The translations under genes were made by a program, and so were the position numbers. A stretch of DNA of 64,000 nt from Pseudomonas fluorescens Q2-87. GTDB taxonomy: Bacteria; Pseudomonadota; Gammaproteobacteria; Pseudomonadales; Pseudomonadaceae. The stretch is from positions 4,406,556 through 4,470,555 of the forward strand of contig NZ_CM001558.1 of assembly GCF_000281895.1 (NCBI RefSeq). Reading direction: 5' to 3'. Shown here one piece after another: positions 18,306 through 27,326 of the stretch. Positions within the stretch are counted from its first letter, which is position 1. Every line of letters starts with the position of its first letter. The notes under the pieces are model-generated. The model was given only the letters and a program-made list of their open reading frames with translations. It was not told the origin of the DNA and did not search any database.

Positions 18306-19091
18306 ATGAAGCAGACGCAGTACGTGGCCCGCGAGCCCGATGCGCAAGGTTTTATCCACTACCCCGCCGAAGAACACGCGGTGTGGAACACGCTGATCAC
18401 CCGCCAGTTGAAAGTCATCGAAGGCCGCGCGTGCCAAGAGTACCTGGACGGCATCGACAAGCTTGGCCTGCCCCACGACCGTATCCCGCAACTGGGCGAG
18501 ATCAACAAAGTGCTCGGCGAGACCACCGGCTGGCAGGTCGCCCGCGTACCGGCGCTGATCCCTTTCCAGACCTTTTTCGAACTGCTCGCCAACAAGCAGT
18601 TTCCAGTGGCGACCTTCATTCGTACCCGTGAAGAACTGGACTACCTGCAAGAGCCGGACATTTTCCACGAGATCTTCGGCCACTGTCCGTTGCTCACCAA
18701 CCCCTGGTTCGCCGAATTCACCCACACCTACGGCAAACTCGGCCTACAAGCTTCCAAGGAAGAACGCGTCTACCTGGCGCGCCTGTACTGGATGACCATC
18801 GAGTTCGGCCTGGTGCAAACACCCCAGGGTCGGCGCATCTACGGAGGCGGCATCCTGTCGTCACCCAAGGAAACCGTGTATTGCCTGTCCGACGAGCCGG
18901 AGCATCAAGCGTTCGACCCGCTGGAAGCCATGCGCACGCCGTATCGCATCGACATCCTGCAGCCTGTGTATTTCGTGCTGCCCGAGCTCAAGCGCCTGTT
19001 CGATCTGGCCCACGAAGACATCATGGGCATGGTCAAGCGCGGTCGAGAACTGGGCTTGCACACGCCGAAATTTCCACCGAAAGCCGCCTGA
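18306..19091 (+). CDS. phhA: Phenylalanine 4-monooxygenase (PhhA)
   Basis: This enzyme hydroxylates phenylalanine to tyrosine using tetrahydrobiopterin-type cofactor, O2 and a non-haem iron. The 261-residue cytoplasmic protein has the iron-binding motif PDIFHEIFGHCPLL with the two His ligands and a downstream Glu (YWMTIEFGLV). PFQTFFELLANKQFPVATFIR is another conserved block. Bacterial PhhA proteins are about 260-300 residues and lack the regulatory domain of the animal enzyme. GGAG lies about 8 nt before the ATG. It heads phhABC; phhB follows after 98 nt. Confidence 0.97.
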   Translation: MKQTQYVAREPDAQGFIHYPAEEHAVWNTLITRQLKVIEGRACQEYLDGIDKLGLPHDRIPQLGEINKVLGETTGWQVARVPALIPFQTFFELLANKQFPVATFIRTREELDYLQEPDIFHEIFGHCPLLTNPWFAEFTHTYGKLGLQASKEERVYLARLYWMTIEFGLVQTPQGRRIYGGGILSSPKETVYCLSDEPEHQAFDPLEAMRTPYRIDILQPVYFVLPELKRLFDLAHEDIMGMVKRGRELGLHTPKFPPKAA

Positions 19092-19189
19092 ACCGCGATT
19101 TTTGATCTCAATTGAGTCTGTTGCACAGCGCTGCTTTGCTTTAGCGTGGGTGCATCGACGTTTTTAAATATTCGATCCGGGAACACACC

Positions 19190-19546
19190 ATGAACACTCT
19201 GAACCAAGCCCATTGCGAAGCCTGCCGCGCCGACGCCCCGCAAGTCAGCGACGAAGAACTGCCGGTATTGATCAAGCAGATCCCGGACTGGAACATCGAA
19301 GTGCGCGACGGCGTGATGCAGTTGGAAAAAGTCTTCCTGTTCAAGAATTTCAAGCACGCCCTGGCATTCACCAACGCCGTCGGCGAGATCTCCGAGGCCG
19401 AAGGCCACCACCCTGGCCTGCTCACCGAATGGGGCAAGGTCACCGTGACCTGGTGGAGCCACTCCATCAAGGGTCTGCATCGCAACGATTTCATCATGGC
19501 CGCCCGTACCGACGACGTAGCCAAGACCGCCGAGGGCCGCAAGTAA
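19190..19546 (+). CDS. phhB: Pterin-4a-carbinolamine dehydratase (PhhB)
   Basis: PhhB dehydrates the 4a-hydroxy pterin released by PhhA, so the cofactor can be reduced again. The 118-residue protein carries the PCD/DCoH motif [21 protein letters not shown] with the catalytic His pair, and [19 protein letters not shown] before it. The N-terminal [17 protein letters not shown] is typical for Pseudomonas PhhB. Its stop codon overlaps the start of the next gene (TAATG), so the two are coupled. Confidence 0.97.
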   Translation: MNTLNQAHCEACRADAPQVSDEELPVLIKQIPDWNIEVRDGVMQLEKVFLFKNFKHALAFTNAVGEISEAEGHHPGLLTEWGKVTVTWWSHSIKGLHRNDFIMAARTDDVAKTAEGRK

Positions 19547-20739
19547 TGCATTTCGACGCCATCGGCCGGGTGCCCGGCGATCCGATCCTCGGCCTGATGG
19601 AAGCCTACGGGGCGGACAGCAACCCGAGCAAGTTCGACCTGGGCGTGGGCGTCTACAAGGATGCCCAGGGCCTGACGCCGATTCTTGAATCGGTGAAGCG
19701 GGCCGAACAGTGGCTGGTGGATCGCCAGACCACCAAGACCTACATCGGCGGTCACGGCGATGCTGCGTTCGGCCAGCTGATCAGTGAGCTGGTGCTGGGC
19801 GTCGACTCCGCCTTGATCAAAGAAAAACGTGCCGGCGCTACCCAGACCCCGGGCGGCACCGGCGCCCTGCGCCTGAGCGCCGACTTCATCGCCCAATGCC
19901 TGCCGGGCCGTGGCGTCTGGCTGAGCAACCCGACCTGGCCAATTCACGAAACCATCTTCGCCGCCGCAGGCGTCAAGGCCAGCCATTACCCATACGTAGG
20001 CGCCGACAATCGTCTGGATTTCGAGGCGATGCTGGCGACATTGAACCAGGTGCCCAAGGGTGATGTGGTGCTGCTGCATGCCTGCTGCCACAACCCCACC
20101 GGCTTCGACCTGTCCCATGAACAATGGCGCCAGGTGCTGGATGTGATGCGCAGTCGCGCCCTGCTGCCGCTGATCGACTTCGCCTACCAGGGCTTTGGCG
20201 ACGGGCTGGAGCAAGACGCGTGGGCGGTTCGGTTGTTTGCCGATGCGCTGCCGGAAGTGCTGATCACCAGTTCCTGCTCGAAAAACTTCGGCCTGTATCG
20301 CGACCGCACCGGTGCGCTGATCGTCTGCGCCGGGGATGCCGGGAAACTGCTGGACATCCGCAGCCAACTGGCGAACATCGCCCGTAACCTATGGTCGACG
20401 CCGCCGGACCATGGCGCAGCAGTGGTCGCGACGATTCTGGGCAACCCGGAACTGAAAAGTCGCTGGGCCGATGAAGTGGAGGCCATGCGCCTGCGTATCG
20501 CCCAATTGCGCAGCGGCCTGCTGGAAGCCCTCGAACCTCATGGCTTGCGAGAACGCTTCGCCCACATCGGCGTGCAACGCGGGATGTTTTCCTACACCGG
20601 CCTGACACCGGAACAGGTCAAGCACCTGCGCGAGCGCCACAGCGTGTACATGGTCGGCACGGGCCGGGCAAACGTGGCGGGCATCGATGCCACGCGCCTG
20701 GATTTGCTGGCCGAGGCAATTGCGGATGCGTGCAGGTAA
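19546..20739 (+). CDS. phhC: Aromatic amino acid aminotransferase (PhhC/TyrB type)
   Basis: A class I pyridoxal-phosphate aminotransferase of 397 residues, expected to transaminate tyrosine to 4-hydroxyphenylpyruvate. It starts [21 protein letters not shown], has the substrate-side LGVGVYKDAQGLTPIL and LLHACCHNPTGFD, and the PLP lysine in SSCSKNFGLYRDRTGAL. The ATG at 19546 overlaps the phhB stop. The frame is open further upstream to 19213, but that part only overlaps phhB. Third gene of the phh operon, followed by a REP repeat. Confidence 0.94.
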   Translation: MHFDAIGRVPGDPILGLMEAYGADSNPSKFDLGVGVYKDAQGLTPILESVKRAEQWLVDRQTTKTYIGGHGDAAFGQLISELVLGVDSALIKEKRAGATQTPGGTGALRLSADFIAQCLPGRGVWLSNPTWPIHETIFAAAGVKASHYPYVGADNRLDFEAMLATLNQVPKGDVVLLHACCHNPTGFDLSHEQWRQVLDVMRSRALLPLIDFAYQGFGDGLEQDAWAVRLFADALPEVLITSSCSKNFGLYRDRTGALIVCAGDAGKLLDIRSQLANIARNLWSTPPDHGAAVVATILGNPELKSRWADEVEAMRLRIAQLRSGLLEALEPHGLRERFAHIGVQRGMFSYTGLTPEQVKHLRERHSVYMVGTGRANVAGIDATRLDLLAEAIADACR

Positions 20740-20765
20740 CATCACCCGTCGCCTGTTGAAGTTGC

Positions 20766-20894
20766 GTGGCGGGGGAGCTTGCTCCCGCTCGGCTGCGCAG
20801 CAGTCGTAATCAGGCCTGGCGCGGTTCCCTGGAAGATCCGATTGCTCCACAGGGGGCGGCTTCGCCGCCCAGCGGGAGCAAGCTCCCTCGCCAC
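20766..20894. repeat. REP doublet, GTGGCGAGGG family
   Basis: Inverted pair gtggcgggggagcttgctcc ... gggagcaagctccctcgcc with a diverged middle, in the gap between phhC and the convergent nitroreductase gene. It could serve as a 3' end structure for both transcripts. Confidence 0.88.
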
Positions 20895-20938
20895 AGTGGA
20901 TCGAACCAGCCCCAAGCCACCCGCCGTTCCTTGGGCGG

Positions 20939-21502
20939 TTACTGGCCCGTCCACTCCCGAACAAACTGCCCGACATCTTCCTGCGGCGCCGTACGCGCTT
21001 CTTTCTGCGGCGTGCCCAGGTAGAGGAAACCGATCACCTCTTCCCCATCCTCAAGACCCAGCCCCCTGGCGACATGCGGTGAATAGGCCAGCTCACCGGT
21101 GCGCCACACACCACCGATGCCCTGGGCATAAGCGGCGAGCAAGATACCGTGGGCCGCACAGCCCGCCGCCAGCAACTGCTCGGCTTTCGGGATTTTGAAA
21201 TGGTCCTGCAAACGCGCGATCACGACCACCACCAGCGGTGCGCGCAGCGGGCCGTTGAGGGCTTTTTCCACAACGGCTTCGGACACCAGCGGGTCATTGA
21301 ATCGCGCCGCTTCGGCCAGCAGTTCGCCCATGCGATGACGAGCCTGTCCTTCGACGGTCAGAAAGCGCCACGGCCGCAATTGGCCATGATCCGGCGCCCG
21401 CATGGCGGCGGCGAACATGACTTCGCGCTGTTCGGGCGTAGGTGCCGGGTCCACAAGGCGCGGGACGGAAACACGGTTGAGCAAAGCGTCGAGAGCCTGC
21501 AT
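20939..21502 (-). CDS. Nitroreductase family protein (YdjA-like)
   Basis: A flavin-dependent nitroreductase-fold protein of 187 residues. The block APTPEQREVMFAAAMRAPDHGQLRPWRFLTVEG is the FMN-binding N-terminus of the YdjA subgroup, and AAGCAAHGILLAAYAQGIGGVWRTG is the dimer/FMN helix region. The start at 21502 has GGAGGT 7 nt upstream; the frame continues to 21553 without a ribosome binding site. Physiological substrate is unknown. It is divergent from trkH. Confidence 0.9.
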   Translation of the reverse strand: MQALDALLNRVSVPRLVDPAPTPEQREVMFAAAMRAPDHGQLRPWRFLTVEGQARHRMGELLAEAARFNDPLVSEAVVEKALNGPLRAPLVVVVIARLQDHFKIPKAEQLLAAGCAAHGILLAAYAQGIGGVWRTGELAYSPHVARGLGLEDGEEVIGFLYLGTPQKEARTAPQEDVGQFVREWTGQ

Positions 21503-21671
21503 CGGCCACCTCCAGAAAAAATGTCCGACTATTCTAGTGGCTGTACGGCTCATTGGTTAGTTCAAATTCCGCAACCAGGATTCCATGCCACGCCAGCGCC
21601 ACCGGGTGTCGGTTTACATGAGCCTTGCCGCAGGTAGAATGGCGCCCTTCCCCTCAGCCCGAGCAGATTTC

Positions 21672-23126
21672 ATGGCGTTGCCGACCCTGCGGATCATTGG
21701 TTTCATCATCGGCATCTTCCTGATCACCCTGGCGATCTTCATGGTCGTACCGATGGCCACCCTGGTGATTTTCGAACGCACCCGCGATCTGCCATCGTTC
21801 CTCTGGTCGAGCATGATCACGTTTGTCGCCGGCCTGGCGCTGATCCTTCCCGGGCGCCCGGAACACATACACCTGCGCCCGCGCGACATGTACCTGCTGA
21901 CCGTCAGCAGTTGGCTGGTGGTGTGTATCTTCGCCGCGCTGCCCTTCCTGCTGACCCAGCACATCAGCTACACGGATTCGTTCTTCGAAAGCATGTCGGG
22001 CATCACCGCCACCGGCGCTACCGTGCTGAGCGGCCTGGACACCATGTCCCCCGGCATCCTGATGTGGCGCTCGCTGCTGCACTGGCTCGGCGGCATCGGC
22101 TTCATCGGCATGGCGGTGGCGATCCTGCCATTGCTGCGCATCGGCGGCATGCGGCTGTTCCAGACCGAGTCCTCGGACCGCTCGGAAAAGGTCATGCCCC
22201 GTTCCCACATGGTGGCGCGCCTGATCGTGGCGTCCTACGTGGGCATTACCATCGTCGGCACCCTGGCGCTCTGGTGGGCCGGGATGAGTCTGTTCGATGC
22301 CATCAACCATTCGATGTCGGCGATCTCCACCGGCGGCTTTTCCACCTCGGACTTGTCCCTGGCCAAATGGACCCAGCCGGCCGTGCATTGGGTCGCCATC
22401 GTCATCATGATCCTCGGCAGCCTGCCGTTCGCCCTGTACGTCTCGATGCTGCGCGGCAATCGCCGGGCGCTGATCAAGGACCAGCAAGTCCAAGGGCTCA
22501 TCGGGGTGCTGCTGGTGACCTGGCTGGTGCTCGGCACCTGGTATTGGGCGACCACCGACCTGCATTGGCTGGACGCGCTGCGGCACGTGGCGCTGAATGT
22601 GACGTCCATCGTCACCACCACGGGCTTCGCCCTGGGGGACTACAGCCTGTGGGGCAATTTCTCACTCATGTTGTTCTTTTACCTGGGGTTCGTCGGCGGC
22701 TGCTCCGGCTCAACTGCTGGCGGGATCAAGATCTTCCGCTTCCAGGTCGCCTACATCCTGCTTCGGGCCAACCTCAATCAACTGATTCATCCTCGTGCGG
22801 TGATCAAGCAGAAATACAACGGCCACCGCCTCGACGAGGAAATCGTGCGTTCGATTCTCACGTTCTCGTTCTTCTTCGCCATCACCATCTGCGTGATCGC
22901 CCTGCTGCTGTCGCTGCTGGGCGTGGAATGGATGACGGCGCTGACCGGCGCGGCCAGTACCGTGTCCGGCGTCGGCCCGGGGTTGGGGGAAACCATCGGG
23001 CCGGCCGGCAACTTTGCGCCACTGCCGGACGCGGCCAAGTGGATCCTGTCGGGGGGCATGCTGCTGGGACGATTGGAGATCATTACGGTGTTCGTGTTGT
23101 GTATTCCAGCGTTCTGGCGTCATTGA
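21672..23126 (+). CDS. trkH: Trk system potassium uptake protein TrkH
   Basis: The K+-translocating membrane subunit of the Trk system, 484 residues with about ten hydrophobic segments. Selectivity-filter type loops are seen: SGITATGATVL, SAISTGGFSTSD, TSIVTTTGFALGD and STVSGVGPGLGETIGP, one per pore repeat. It works with the cytoplasmic NAD-binding TrkA, which is not in the window. I chose the ATG at 21672 (MALPTLRIIGFIIG), the family start. The last 44 nt overlap the 3' end of the convergent AraC gene. Confidence 0.94.
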   Translation: MALPTLRIIGFIIGIFLITLAIFMVVPMATLVIFERTRDLPSFLWSSMITFVAGLALILPGRPEHIHLRPRDMYLLTVSSWLVVCIFAALPFLLTQHISYTDSFFESMSGITATGATVLSGLDTMSPGILMWRSLLHWLGGIGFIGMAVAILPLLRIGGMRLFQTESSDRSEKVMPRSHMVARLIVASYVGITIVGTLALWWAGMSLFDAINHSMSAISTGGFSTSDLSLAKWTQPAVHWVAIVIMILGSLPFALYVSMLRGNRRALIKDQQVQGLIGVLLVTWLVLGTWYWATTDLHWLDALRHVALNVTSIVTTTGFALGDYSLWGNFSLMLFFYLGFVGGCSGSTAGGIKIFRFQVAYILLRANLNQLIHPRAVIKQKYNGHRLDEEIVRSILTFSFFFAITICVIALLLSLLGVEWMTALTGAASTVSGVGPGLGETIGPAGNFAPLPDAAKWILSGGMLLGRLEIITVFVLCIPAFWRH

Positions 23127-24144
23127 CCGGTTTGGCCACGCTTGCCATCCGCGCCCGGTATTCGCCGGGCGTGGCGTCAAACCAGCGACGAAAGGCCCGG
23201 AAAAAGTTGCTCGGGTCGGCGAACCCCAACAGATAGGCAATCTCCAGCAGCGTCATGGTCGGCTGCGCCAGGTATTGCTCGGCCAGCTCGCGACGGGTGT
23301 CGTCGAGCAAACTCTGGAAACTGGTGCCCTCCTCTTGCAAGCGCCGTTGAAGAGTGCGCTGGGACAGGTGCAGCGTCTGCGCCACCACATCTCGCTTGGG
23401 CTCGCCCTGGGGCAGCAGCCGACACAGCACCTGGCGCGCCTTGTGGGTCACGCGGCTCTCGGAAAAGCGCGCCAGGTATTCACCGGCAAACCGATCATGA
23501 AGCTGCGCCATGGCCTCGTTGGCCGTGGGCAACGGCGCTTCCATATCGGCCCGTTCGAAGATCAGCGCGTCATAAGGCGCACCGAACGCCAGGGGCGCAG
23601 GGAACGCTTGTCGATAAGGGGACAGGTCAACCGGCTCGGCGCCCTGCAACAATACCTTGACCGGGTGCAGGGGGCGTCCGGTCAGCCAGTTGCACAAGGC
23701 CAGCGCACACGCCAGGGACGCTTCGGCACTTTGACGGGTGGGCGGGAGATGGTCGCCATGCACCGTCAGGATCAGCCCGTAGCCCTCCTCCAGCCGACGA
23801 AAACTCAGGTCGGCGCTTTCGGCGATTATTCGCTGATAACGCACCAGCCGCTGGAAGCCTTCCGCCAGCGTTCGGCTGGACATCAAGGCATAGCCAACCA
23901 CATGGAACGAGGCCGGGCGCACCACTTTGCCCATGTTCAAGCCAATGGCCGGGTTGCCCGACAGTTCCACCGCCCGTTGCCACAGGCGGGTCATCGAATC
24001 CTGGGGAAAACGTGCATCCGGATCGTCCAGCGCGTCAAAGTCCAGCCCCAATTGCTTGAACAGCAGCCGGCAATCCAGGCCATCCATTTCCAACGCCTTG
24101 ACGATCCCCATCGCCCAGCTAGAAGAAGTCGTTCGTTCGCGCAT
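23083..24144 (-). CDS. AraC-family transcriptional regulator (OruR/ArgR-like type)
   Basis: A 353-residue regulator. The N-terminal two thirds match the arabinose-binding-like domain seen in OruR-type proteins (LDDPDARFPQDSMTRLWQRAVELSGNPAIGLNMG). The C-terminal AraC domain (about 240-335) has two helix-turn-helix units: LHLSQRTLQRRLQEEGTSFQ and LLEIAYLLGFADPSNFFRAF followed by RRWFDATPGEYR. The start has no strong ribosome binding site; an in-frame ATG at 24111 is an alternative. Its 3' end overlaps trkH by 44 nt in antisense. The target is unknown. Confidence 0.88.
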   Translation of the reverse strand: MRERTTSSSWAMGIVKALEMDGLDCRLLFKQLGLDFDALDDPDARFPQDSMTRLWQRAVELSGNPAIGLNMGKVVRPASFHVVGYALMSSRTLAEGFQRLVRYQRIIAESADLSFRRLEEGYGLILTVHGDHLPPTRQSAEASLACALALCNWLTGRPLHPVKVLLQGAEPVDLSPYRQAFPAPLAFGAPYDALIFERADMEAPLPTANEAMAQLHDRFAGEYLARFSESRVTHKARQVLCRLLPQGEPKRDVVAQTLHLSQRTLQRRLQEEGTSFQSLLDDTRRELAEQYLAQPTMTLLEIAYLLGFADPSNFFRAFRRWFDATPGEYRARMASVAKPVNDARTLEYTTRTP

Positions 24145-24329
24145 GACGTTTTACTTGCATGACGAGCCGCGGGGTACGGCTGGATTTGCGGAGGATACCA
24201 GCGTCCTCCACTACAAAAAGCAAGGGTATTTGTAACACAGGACACTAGAGTGGCGCCCATTGTCACTGGCCGTCGCCCACGATCGCTCTAGACTTTAATC
24301 AAAGAAAAATAACCACAGAGCCCGCAGTC

Positions 24330-24641
24330 GTGGAAAACACCAGACGATTCAATACCTTCGCTGAGTTCTACCCGTACTACCTCAGCGAACACAGCAACAG
24401 CACTTGCCGACGATTGCACTTTGTCGGCACGTCCCTGCTTGTGGTGATTCTTGCCCTGGCATTCGTCGCAGGTACTGGGTGGTGGCTGATCGCCTTGCCT
24501 GTGGCCGGTTATGGCTTCGCCTGGCCCGGGCACTTCTTCTTTGAAAAGAACCGCCCCGCCACGTTTCAGCATCCGTTCTACAGTTTGCTTGGCGACTTCG
24601 TGATGTACCGCGACATGTGGCTGGGCAAGGTCGCGTTCTAG
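24330..24641 (+). CDS. Mpo1-like (DUF962) membrane protein
   Basis: A 103-residue protein with the DUF962/Mpo1 pattern: FAEFYPYYLSEHSNSTCRRLHFVGTSL, then a hydrophobic hairpin (LLVVILALAFVAGTGWWLIALPVAGYGFAW), then PGHFFFEKNRPATFQHPFYS. The spaced His residues (H21, H30, H67, H80) match those proposed to bind iron in yeast Mpo1, a dioxygenase of fatty-acid alpha-oxidation; function in bacteria is not settled. The start is a GTG at 24330 with a weak ribosome binding site. An HD-domain gene follows after 32 nt, probably in the same operon. Confidence 0.85.
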   Translation: MENTRRFNTFAEFYPYYLSEHSNSTCRRLHFVGTSLLVVILALAFVAGTGWWLIALPVAGYGFAWPGHFFFEKNRPATFQHPFYSLLGDFVMYRDMWLGKVAF

Positions 24642-24673
24642 GCATTGATGCCCCTGCAGCCAAAGGACTTTCG

Positions 24674-25264
24674 ATGAATACCCATGCGCGCTTTACCCAC
24701 ATGCAGGACGGCACCGAGGAAGACTGGGCGATCATCGCGGCCGACTTCAGCGCTTATGCCCGGCAACTGCCCAGCCGGATCCTGGCACACCTGAAATTGC
24801 TCGACGGGGATTTCGGCGGCTTCCCGGTGGACCGCCTGACGCACTCGCTGCAAACCGCGACCCGCGCCTACCGTGACGGCCGTGATGAGGAATATGTAAT
24901 CTGCGCCCTGCTCCACGACATTGGCGACACGCTGGGCTCCTACAACCACCCCGACATCGCCGCCGCCATCCTCAAGCCCTTTGTCAGCGCCGAAAACCTG
25001 TGGATCGTGGAAAAGCATGGGATCTTCCAGGGCTACTACTTCTTCCATCACCTGGGCATGGACCGGCACCTGCGCGAGCAATTTCGCGAGCACCCGCACT
25101 ACCAGGCGACCATCGACTTCTGCGCCCGGTATGACGCCGCAGCGTTCGACGCCGACTACGACACGCTGCCGCTGAGCTTCTTCGAGCCGATGCTGGAAAG
25201 GGTATTCGCCACACCGAAGCAGTCGATCTACAAGGCCGCGATGGCGGACCAACCCCCGCCCTGA
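24674..25264 (+). CDS. HD-domain protein, predicted phosphohydrolase/PhnZ-like oxygenase family
   Basis: A 196-residue cytoplasmic protein. The segment VDRLTHSLQTATRAYRDGRDEEYV ends in CALLHDIGDTLGSYNH, the HD metal motif with further His residues. This spacing is that of the COG4341 group, which includes PhnZ, a mixed-valent di-iron oxygenase, besides predicted phosphohydrolases. The start at ATG 24674 is supported by AAAGGA about 8 nt upstream. It lies downstream of the Mpo1-like gene; substrate unknown. Confidence 0.82.
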   Translation: MNTHARFTHMQDGTEEDWAIIAADFSAYARQLPSRILAHLKLLDGDFGGFPVDRLTHSLQTATRAYRDGRDEEYVICALLHDIGDTLGSYNHPDIAAAILKPFVSAENLWIVEKHGIFQGYYFFHHLGMDRHLREQFREHPHYQATIDFCARYDAAAFDADYDTLPLSFFEPMLERVFATPKQSIYKAAMADQPPP

Positions 25265-25350
25265 ATGGGGCGCGAAGCGGCCCTGTTTTTTTGGGCCCTG
25301 TCTGGAAGGGACGGCTTCGCCGCCCAGCGGGAGCAAGCTCCCTCGCCACG
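25264..25350. repeat. REP element, GTGGCGAGGG family, left arm degenerate
   Basis: The right arm (gcgggagcaagctccctcgc) and the inner dyad (ggcttcgccgcc) are intact, but the left arm is lost against the stop codon of the HD gene. It lies between two convergent genes. Confidence 0.75.
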
Positions 25351-25385
25351 GGAGTAAATAGTTGCTCGAAAGGTGTCCGACCGGC

Positions 25386-26204
25386 CTACACCGGCTCGGC
25401 AACTTTCAACTCAGCCTTGAGCAACGCCTCCCGCGCCTGGGCCTCTGCCAACCGATACAGCTCGATCGACCCATCCCAGTGCTCGATCAGTGCCGTGCAC
25501 GACTCGACCCAATCGCCGCAGTTGAGGTACTCCACCTCGCCCACTTTGCGGATTTCGGCATGGTGGATGTGCCCGCATACCACGCCATGCAGTTCACGCT
25601 TGACGCATTCATGGGCGATGGCTTCCTCGAAGTCGCTGATGAAGCTGACGGCGGTCTTGACCTTGTGCTTGAGGTACGCCGACAGCGACCAGTAACCGTA
25701 GCCATAACGGGCCCGCCAATGGTTGAGCCAACGGTTCAGCGTGAGGGTGAACTCGTAGGCCGAATCGCCAAGGAACGCCAACCAGCGGTGGTAGCGGGTG
25801 ATGACATCGAACTGATCGCCATGGATCACCAACAGATGCCGACCATCGGCGGTGACGTGCACCGCCTCGTCCACCAACTGGATATTGCCCAGGATCAGCT
25901 TCGAGTAGCGTCGCAGGAATTCATCATGGTTGCCGGTGACGTAGATCACCTCGGTGCCGCGCTTGCTCATGGTCAGCAAGCGGCGAATGACGTTGGTGTG
26001 GGCCTGGGGCCAGTACATGCCACCGCGCAGTTTCCAGCCGTCGATGATGTCGCCCACCAGGTAAATCTTGTCGGCATGGTAGCCCTTGAGGAACTGCGAC
26101 AGATGTTCAGCCTGGCAGTCTCGGGTGCCCAAATGCACATCGGAAATCCACAGGGTGCGGACACGCTGTTTGCGGCTGGGTCTGGCAAGCTCGGCGCTGG
26201 TCAT
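25386..26204 (-). CDS. UDP-2,3-diacylglucosamine diphosphatase-like metallophosphoesterase
   Basis: A calcineurin-like phosphoesterase of 272 residues resembling LpxH. Metal ligands are visible in order: WISDVHLGT (D-x-H), YLVGDIIDGW (GDxxD), YVTGNHD (GNHD), LLVIHGDQFD and VVCGHIHHAEI (GHxH). LpxH hydrolyses UDP-2,3-diacylglucosamine in lipid A synthesis, but Pseudomonas genomes usually carry a shorter canonical lpxH elsewhere, so this may be a paralogue on another phosphoester. Start at 26204 has AGGG upstream; an ATG at 26231 is in frame. Confidence 0.82.
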   Translation of the reverse strand: MTSAELARPSRKQRVRTLWISDVHLGTRDCQAEHLSQFLKGYHADKIYLVGDIIDGWKLRGGMYWPQAHTNVIRRLLTMSKRGTEVIYVTGNHDEFLRRYSKLILGNIQLVDEAVHVTADGRHLLVIHGDQFDVITRYHRWLAFLGDSAYEFTLTLNRWLNHWRARYGYGYWSLSAYLKHKVKTAVSFISDFEEAIAHECVKRELHGVVCGHIHHAEIRKVGEVEYLNCGDWVESCTALIEHWDGSIELYRLAEAQAREALLKAELKVAEPV

Positions 26205-26338
26205 GGGCAACCCTCTGATCGTTTGGACCACTGTGCACGCCAGCGGTTAATGGCCCATGACAGGCAAAAGTCGATTGCATGACAGCGCGAGTAGCCGCCC
26301 CCTCGGTGTAGACTGGCGGCCTGCCACGGGAGACCGCG

Positions 26339-27088
26339 ATGAGACCGATCCTCACGCTACGCCAATACAGCCACGACTTGATTGTCCACAGCCATGACCA
26401 TGCCCAATTGGTGTTCGGGCTGTCCGGTGCGCTGGATTTCGAGGTCGAAGGTTGCGGCAGCCAAGTGGTGCAACAGAGTTTCGTGGTGGTGCCGGCCGGC
26501 GCCCATCACGCCTGTGACAGCCCTCACGGCAGTCGTTGCCTGGTGCTGGACGTGCCGAGCGACGAATGGGTCGGGCAATCCCTGGGGGATCATGCCGACG
26601 CCAGTCGCCGATTGCTCGACAACACCGCGCGCCTGCCCCTGGACGCTGGGCAAAGCCAACTGGTCAGTTGGCTGGCGGGCAGCCCCGTGGAGGACCCGCT
26701 GATCGCCCAGCAAGGCGCGGTGCTGCTGCTGGCCAGCCTCAACGGCATCCGCCAGGAAACGAGTGGCGGCCGGCGCCTGCCTTACGCCGCGCTCGACGCC
26801 CACATCGACCGGTACGCCGCCTATCCGTTGCAAGTGGCGGACCTGGCGCGGGTCGCCGGCCTTTCCAGCGCCCGCCTGCACGCCCGTTTCGTCGCCGAAT
26901 GCGGACAAACGCCGATGGACTACATTCGCAGTCGCCGCATGCACAAGGCCGTCATGTTGCTGCGCGATTCGGACCTGCCCATTGGTGAAGTCGCCCATCA
27001 GGTCGGCTACAGCTCCCAGAGCGCCTTTGCCGCCGCGGTACTGCGTGAATTCGGGGCTTCGCCGGGTAAACTGCGACGACAGCGCTAG
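26339..27088 (+). CDS. AraC-family regulator with N-terminal cupin domain
   Basis: A 249-residue regulator. The N-terminal cupin has LIVHSHDHAQLVFGLSGALDFEVEG and VVVPAGAHHACDS, a likely small-ligand or metal pocket. The C-terminal AraC domain (about 150-249) has LQVADLARVAGLSSARLHARF and IGEVAHQVGYSSQSAFAAA before REFGASPGKLRRQR. GGAG precedes the ATG by 6 nt. It may control the EamA exporter 238 nt downstream on the same strand, but nothing in the sequence proves this. Confidence 0.88.
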   Translation: MRPILTLRQYSHDLIVHSHDHAQLVFGLSGALDFEVEGCGSQVVQQSFVVVPAGAHHACDSPHGSRCLVLDVPSDEWVGQSLGDHADASRRLLDNTARLPLDAGQSQLVSWLAGSPVEDPLIAQQGAVLLLASLNGIRQETSGGRRLPYAALDAHIDRYAAYPLQVADLARVAGLSSARLHARFVAECGQTPMDYIRSRRMHKAVMLLRDSDLPIGEVAHQVGYSSQSAFAAAVLREFGASPGKLRRQR

Positions 27089-27172
27089 AATCGCGCTAAA
27101 AATCGCCAGGTTGGCGACAGACACCGCCGCCTCAGCCACGCTTAAATAACGCAATCTGCGAGGGGCAATCCC

Positions 27173-27260
27173 GTGGGAGCGAGCTTGCTCGCGATTGCTT
27201 TGTGTCAGTCAACCTCTGCGCTGCCTGAAGTACCGCTTTCGCGAGCAAGCTCGCCCCCAC
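27173..27260. repeat. REP doublet, GTGGGAGCGA family
   Basis: Inverted pair gtgggagcgagcttgctcgc and gcgagcaagctcgcccccac separated by about 47 nt, between the AraC gene and the EamA gene. Confidence 0.88.
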
Positions 27261-27326
27261 AGAAAACGCTCACATTGCCCCATTGTGTCCATCGCCAGTT
27301 CTGGTTTATCTGCCCAAAGGATCGCA

